Shown piece by piece: positions 32,530 through 35,605 of a DNA stretch of 35,605 bases (positions within the stretch are counted from its first letter, which is position 1; each line of letters starts with the position of its first letter). Under the pieces are notes generated by a model, which was given only the letters and a program-made list of their open reading frames with translations, was not told the DNA's origin and did no database searches. A program made the translations under genes and the position numbers. This DNA is from Candidatus Omnitrophota bacterium (GTDB lineage Bacteria; Hinthialibacterota; Hinthialibacteria; Hinthialibacterales; Hinthialibacteraceae), in the NCBI GenBank assembly GCA_016934335.1, contig JAFGTC010000177.1, positions 1 through 35,605 on the forward strand. Direction: 5' to 3'.

Positions 32530-34197
32530 ATGGCAAGAACACCCAGACGAGGACCGGCAAGACGGGGAACGGCCAAAGCCGGTCCGCAAAAGCGAAGTTC
32601 GCGGAAGCGAAATGCGAAAAAAATGGGGCGCGGCAAGCGCGCGTCGACGGGGATCGATATCGGTACATTTTCGGTGAAGATCGTCACCTTGTACGGCGAT
32701 GAGGAAGGCCTTGTTGACGTCAGGCGCGCGACCGTCGTTCCTTTGGCCAAGCCGGAGGGCGCTGAATATTCGGAAGAACTCCTGGATCGCCAGAAAAACG
32801 CATTGAAGGAAGCCATCAAAAAGCATGGGAAGATGGAAGGCAAAATCATTCTGGGCTTCCCGCGCAGCAAGGCGACCATTCGTTATCTGAATCTGCCTTC
32901 GGCCAACCGGACCGAACTCCGGGAGATGCTTCAATACGATGTGGAAAGGCACGTCCCTTTTCCTCTGGATGAGATTGAACTTTCGTTTCAGATCGTGGAG
33001 CAGTTGGGCGAGCATGAATCCCGGATCATGATGGTTTGCGCTCCCCGAAAAGAACTCGAACCTTATATGGAGATCTGCGAGGAATTGAAGATCGAGACGG
33101 CGCGGATCGATTTGGATGTTTTGGGCGATGCGGAGGCTTACGGGCGTTCGATCCAGGAGGATGAGACGGTCGCCGTATGCAACTTTGGACGTTCATCGGT
33201 GAAATTGTCGATCATCCGGAATAAACAATTGTTGTTCAGCCGGAGCATGCCCGTGTCGGAGGATCGACTGCTGTCCGGCTTTCCCGGAGCGAAAAGCTGG
33301 CGCGATCTGCAGGGGCGCGTCACGGCGGCGGGCGCCTTAAATCCCAGCGAACGCGAGCATTTTTCCGCCTGGGTGGATCGGTTGTCGATGGAGCTGCTGC
33401 GTTCGGTGAGCGCGTATGCGTGTGAAAACGGCGCGCCGAAAATCGATCGGATGATTCTCAGCGGCGGGGCGGGATTCTTTCCGGCCGGTCCGCCGCGCGG
33501 TTTGAGCGTTCGCATTAAAACGAATGCTTCGATCGAGCCGGCGCTGAACGGCGAACTGCCTTCCGGGGACGGCATCCACGGCTGCGAAATCAGCACATGC
33601 GTCGGTTTGGCCCTGCGCGGATTGCGCGATGAAAAAAATACGCTGAACTTATTGCCCGGAGAATTTATCGAGGATCGCAGACAGATTCAGAAATCGGCGT
33701 TCCATAAAAATGTATTCATTTTGTTTTTCATGATATTGATACTTCTCGGCGGCGCGGGCTACTTATATTGGTATGAGAAATATCTGCAGCTCTCGCAGCT
33801 GGATTCTTTTTACAGCGAGCGGGCCGTGCAGGCGGCCGGCTTGAATAAAAAGAAAAAAGAGATTGGAATTGTCGAAACGTATTTGAATAAAGAACAATCC
33901 TGCCTGAATGTGATTCAGGATGTCTTGAAAATACTGCCGCAAAAATCGTATATCAGCAGTCTGACTTTTTCCAAATCGAAAACCCTGGAGATCATGGGGC
34001 AGGTGGAGACGGATGACGATTACAATCAATTTTTGACGGCCTTGATCAGTTTGAAGATCCAGGGAACCGAAAAACCGCTCTTTTCCAACGTTAGAAACGA
34101 AACCACTTTGAAACAGTTGAATTTGGGAGCAGTCAATAAACGAGTGACCGATTTCCGCATCACCTGCTTTTTGTGGCGCGATGAGGAAAAGCGGTGA
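32530..34197 (+). CDS. gspL: T2SS assembly protein GspL (PilM-PilN-like)
   Basis: 555 residues. Residues about 40-385 form a PilM-like actin-fold cytoplasmic domain (TGIDIGTFSVKIV, LGFPRSKATIRYLNLP, YDVERHVPFPLDEIE). One membrane helix (about 395-415, NVFILFFMILILLGGAGYLY) and a PilN-like periplasmic domain (about 430-550) follow. This is GspL's plan: it recruits GspE and contacts GspM. The first 37 residues are unusual: rich in Arg, Lys, Pro and Ala (about 16 basic residues in the first 40), like a histone tail. An internal ATG at 32623 would remove most of it, so the tail depends on the start; no ribosome-binding site is strong at either ATG. Confidence 0.88.
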   Translation: MARTPRRGPARRGTAKAGPQKRSSRKRNAKKMGRGKRASTGIDIGTFSVKIVTLYGDEEGLVDVRRATVVPLAKPEGAEYSEELLDRQKNALKEAIKKHGKMEGKIILGFPRSKATIRYLNLPSANRTELREMLQYDVERHVPFPLDEIELSFQIVEQLGEHESRIMMVCAPRKELEPYMEICEELKIETARIDLDVLGDAEAYGRSIQEDETVAVCNFGRSSVKLSIIRNKQLLFSRSMPVSEDRLLSGFPGAKSWRDLQGRVTAAGALNPSEREHFSAWVDRLSMELLRSVSAYACENGAPKIDRMILSGGAGFFPAGPPRGLSVRIKTNASIEPALNGELPSGDGIHGCEISTCVGLALRGLRDEKNTLNLLPGEFIEDRRQIQKSAFHKNVFILFFMILILLGGAGYLYWYEKYLQLSQLDSFYSERAVQAAGLNKKKKEIGIVETYLNKEQSCLNVIQDVLKILPQKSYISSLTFSKSKTLEIMGQVETDDDYNQFLTALISLKIQGTEKPLFSNVRNETTLKQLNLGAVNKRVTDFRITCFLWRDEEKR

Positions 34198-34230
34198 CGA
34201 AGAAATAACACCGGCAGGGAAATAGTCGTT

Positions 34231-34845
34231 ATGTTGCAATCCAAGCGTGAGAAGTTTCTGATGTTCGTTGTGTTTCTGGCCGTCCTCGGTTTTATCGGGA
34301 CGTATTTGTATAGTCAGATGGGAGATAATCTTTTTGGAATTAACGATCAGATTGAACAAAAGAAAATCGACATCACCAATTTGCTGGATATCCAGGAAGA
34401 AGCGGTGGAAATTAACTCTCGATATGAAGAGATGAAAGCCGAATTGACTCTGGAAGGCAGCAATCCCGAGCAGGACGCCGCCATCCGGCAAATCTTGATG
34501 GATATCTTGAATGAAGTCGGCTTGAACAATCGGTATGGAAGCATCAGCCCCCGGGAGCAGAGGATGGAGGATGAGTTCAAGACGGCTTCCATTTCGATCA
34601 CTCAAATCCGCTGCACGCCGCAGCAGTTGGGGCAATTGCTGTACCGCATCGAAAAGCAATCCGAGGTCATGGACGTCGTGGAGTGTCAAATCCAAAACCT
34701 GGTGAGCGATATCGGCAAGGTGTCGATGGGGCGCGGCGGCGGCGACGAAGCGGCATCCGCCAGCGGTTTGTTGGATGTGGATCTTGAGATCGCCCGCCTC
34801 ATCGATTATCGGCAAGGCGAAAAACCGAAGAAAAGGAGCCGATGA
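34231..34845 (+). CDS. gspM: GspM/PilO-like inner-membrane protein
   Basis: 204 residues. A short cytoplasmic N-terminus and one membrane helix (about 9-28, FLMFVVFLAVLGFIGTYLY) precede a coiled-coil-prone stretch (DQIEQKKIDITNLLDIQEEA) and a ferredoxin-like periplasmic domain (SISITQIRCTPQQLGQLLYRIEKQ), as in PilO and GspM. It links GspL to the outer parts of the machine. Weak AGGGA ribosome-binding site. The stop overlaps the next gene. Confidence 0.8.
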   Translation: MLQSKREKFLMFVVFLAVLGFIGTYLYSQMGDNLFGINDQIEQKKIDITNLLDIQEEAVEINSRYEEMKAELTLEGSNPEQDAAIRQILMDILNEVGLNNRYGSISPREQRMEDEFKTASISITQIRCTPQQLGQLLYRIEKQSEVMDVVECQIQNLVSDIGKVSMGRGGGDEAASASGLLDVDLEIARLIDYRQGEKPKKRSR

Positions 34846-35384
34846 TGAAATCGAATCGTATGCTCATAAGCTATCTCATCTTGTCGCTTTTGCTGATTGG
34901 ATCGGCGGCGGTTCTCGCCAAGCAGGTTCGGTATTTTATGTATGAGCGGGAAGATCCGACCGAACCTTTTGAAGGCGCCTTTGTCAATCCCGACGTCGTG
35001 AAAGAAGATCTGAAGCGAAAAGAGGCGGAAAACCAGCGGGATGTTTTATTGACCTTCAGTCAGACAAGTTCGTTTCGCGAATTGGCTACGCCGGTTCCCA
35101 AGCCGACGGCGACCCCGATTCCGCCGCCCACCCCGACGCCGGTCGTCCCCGCCAAGGGATGGTTGATCGATTTCGCCACAAAGAAATACGCGTTCCTGGT
35201 TGGACCGGATAAACAGCCGGTCACGGCCCAGTTGGGGAAAGTCGTGAAGAATAATTACGGGGAGGATTTTACAGTGCTCGAAATCATTCCCGATATTGAA
35301 TATCCGCGGGTTAAGGTGAAAGAAGTCAATTCAGGCGTCGTGGGCGAGATCAATCAGCAAGTTAGTCGCGCAGGCCAAAGATAA
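34845..35384 (+). CDS. GspC/PilP-like linker protein
   Basis: 179 residues from ATG 34845, 6 nt after AAGGAG; the adjacent ATG at 34842 is too close to that site. One membrane helix (about 6-25), a charged segment, a Pro/Thr-rich linker (about 85-105, PKPTATPIPPPTPTP), then a small beta-rich domain (about 106-175) resembling the HR domain of GspC or the PilP fold. No PDZ or coiled-coil domain follows, so it is closer to PilP than to classical GspC. Expected to connect the inner-membrane platform to the secretin, whose gene appears to start 44 bp later. Overlaps the gspM stop codon. Confidence 0.68.
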   Translation: MKSNRMLISYLILSLLLIGSAAVLAKQVRYFMYEREDPTEPFEGAFVNPDVVKEDLKRKEAENQRDVLLTFSQTSSFRELATPVPKPTATPIPPPTPTPVVPAKGWLIDFATKKYAFLVGPDKQPVTAQLGKVVKNNYGEDFTVLEIIPDIEYPRVKVKEVNSGVVGEINQQVSRAGQR

Positions 35385-35427
35385 AAAAACGAATTACTTT
35401 ACTCTATCATTGAAGGAGATTAATACC

Positions 35428-35605
35428 TTGCGTTTTTCTGCATCTTTAAAATGCTTGTTATCGATATTCATGACGGCGGTCATCACAGTCGGCGTGCAGG
35501 GACAGCAGACAACGACGAGGCAGCCGGTGAGGCCTCAAACCACACGGACGCAGCCCCCCCGGCCGCCGCAGCGCACGGGAGCGACGCCGGCGGCCGCCGA
35601 TCAAA
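35428..35605 (+). CDS. N-terminus of a secreted protein, probably secretin GspD (cut by window end)
   Basis: The open frame from TTG 35428 (AAGGAG 9 nt upstream) runs off the window. The first 59 residues give a signal peptide (basic start, then CLLSIFMTAVITVGV) followed by a Gln/Thr/Pro/Arg-rich stretch (QPVRPQTTRTQPPRPP). No secretin domain is visible yet. The T2SS secretin is the only core gsp gene missing so far and usually neighbours gspC or pilP, so GspD/PilQ is the best guess from context only. Confidence 0.55.
   Translation, partial: MRFSASLKCLLSIFMTAVITVGVQGQQTTTRQPVRPQTTRTQPPRPPQRTGATPAAADQ

Overview
The window looks like a chromosomal segment of an uncultured Gram-negative bacterium. 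It carries a near-complete type II secretion (T2SS) operon, several prepilin-type genes, three tandem Tad/TadG-like genes and many secreted carbohydrate-active proteins (GH28, ceramidase-like, DUF1080, DUF5060, ThuA, RraA-like, beta-helix). This mix is typical of Planctomycetes/Lentisphaerae-like bacteria and candidate phyla such as Hydrogenedentota, Sumerlaeota or Hinthialibacterota. The assignment is by gene style only. I see no rRNA, tRNA, CRISPR array, insertion sequence or phage gene.

Layout. (1) Positions 5-5092, minus strand: three paralogous TadG-like proteins in tandem. Their N- and C-termini are nearly constant and their centres diverge and carry calcium-loop-like motifs. Each gene has its own promoter region, and all three share a 19-bp palindrome set exactly 19 nt from a CTATT element. 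(2) 5446-6102: an orphan prepilin, ending at a long bidirectional terminator. (3) 6228-19936: secreted degradative or surface proteins (DUF1080, GH28, ceramidase-like, beta-helix, a TIM-barrel hydrolase with a GH42-like cysteine cluster, ThuA, DUF5060 hydrolase, secreted RraA-like), interrupted by an orphan MoxR ATPase and a second orphan prepilin. (4) 20064-22146: a thiamine operon, thiS-thiG-thiE, with ThiE fused to an N-terminal ThiD2-type domain, followed by glnE (22182-25079). (5) 25463 to the window end: gspE-F-G-H-I-J-K-L-M, a GspC/PilP-like gene and the start of what is probably gspD, cut by the window edge.

How it may fit together: the T2SS exports folded periplasmic proteins, and most enzymes in region 3 have Sec signal peptides, so it is a plausible exporter for at least some of them (inference). 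The GspL, M and C equivalents are built like PilM-PilN, PilO and PilP. The most unusual material is the TadG-like trio with its shared promoter architecture, a fourth copy of the palindrome near 10.75 kb, a ThiS whose Gly-Gly is followed by a seven-residue tail, alanine in place of glycine at the prepilin cleavage site of three pseudopilins, recurring Arg-rich low-complexity segments in the gsp operon, and a long hairpin between gspG and gspH.
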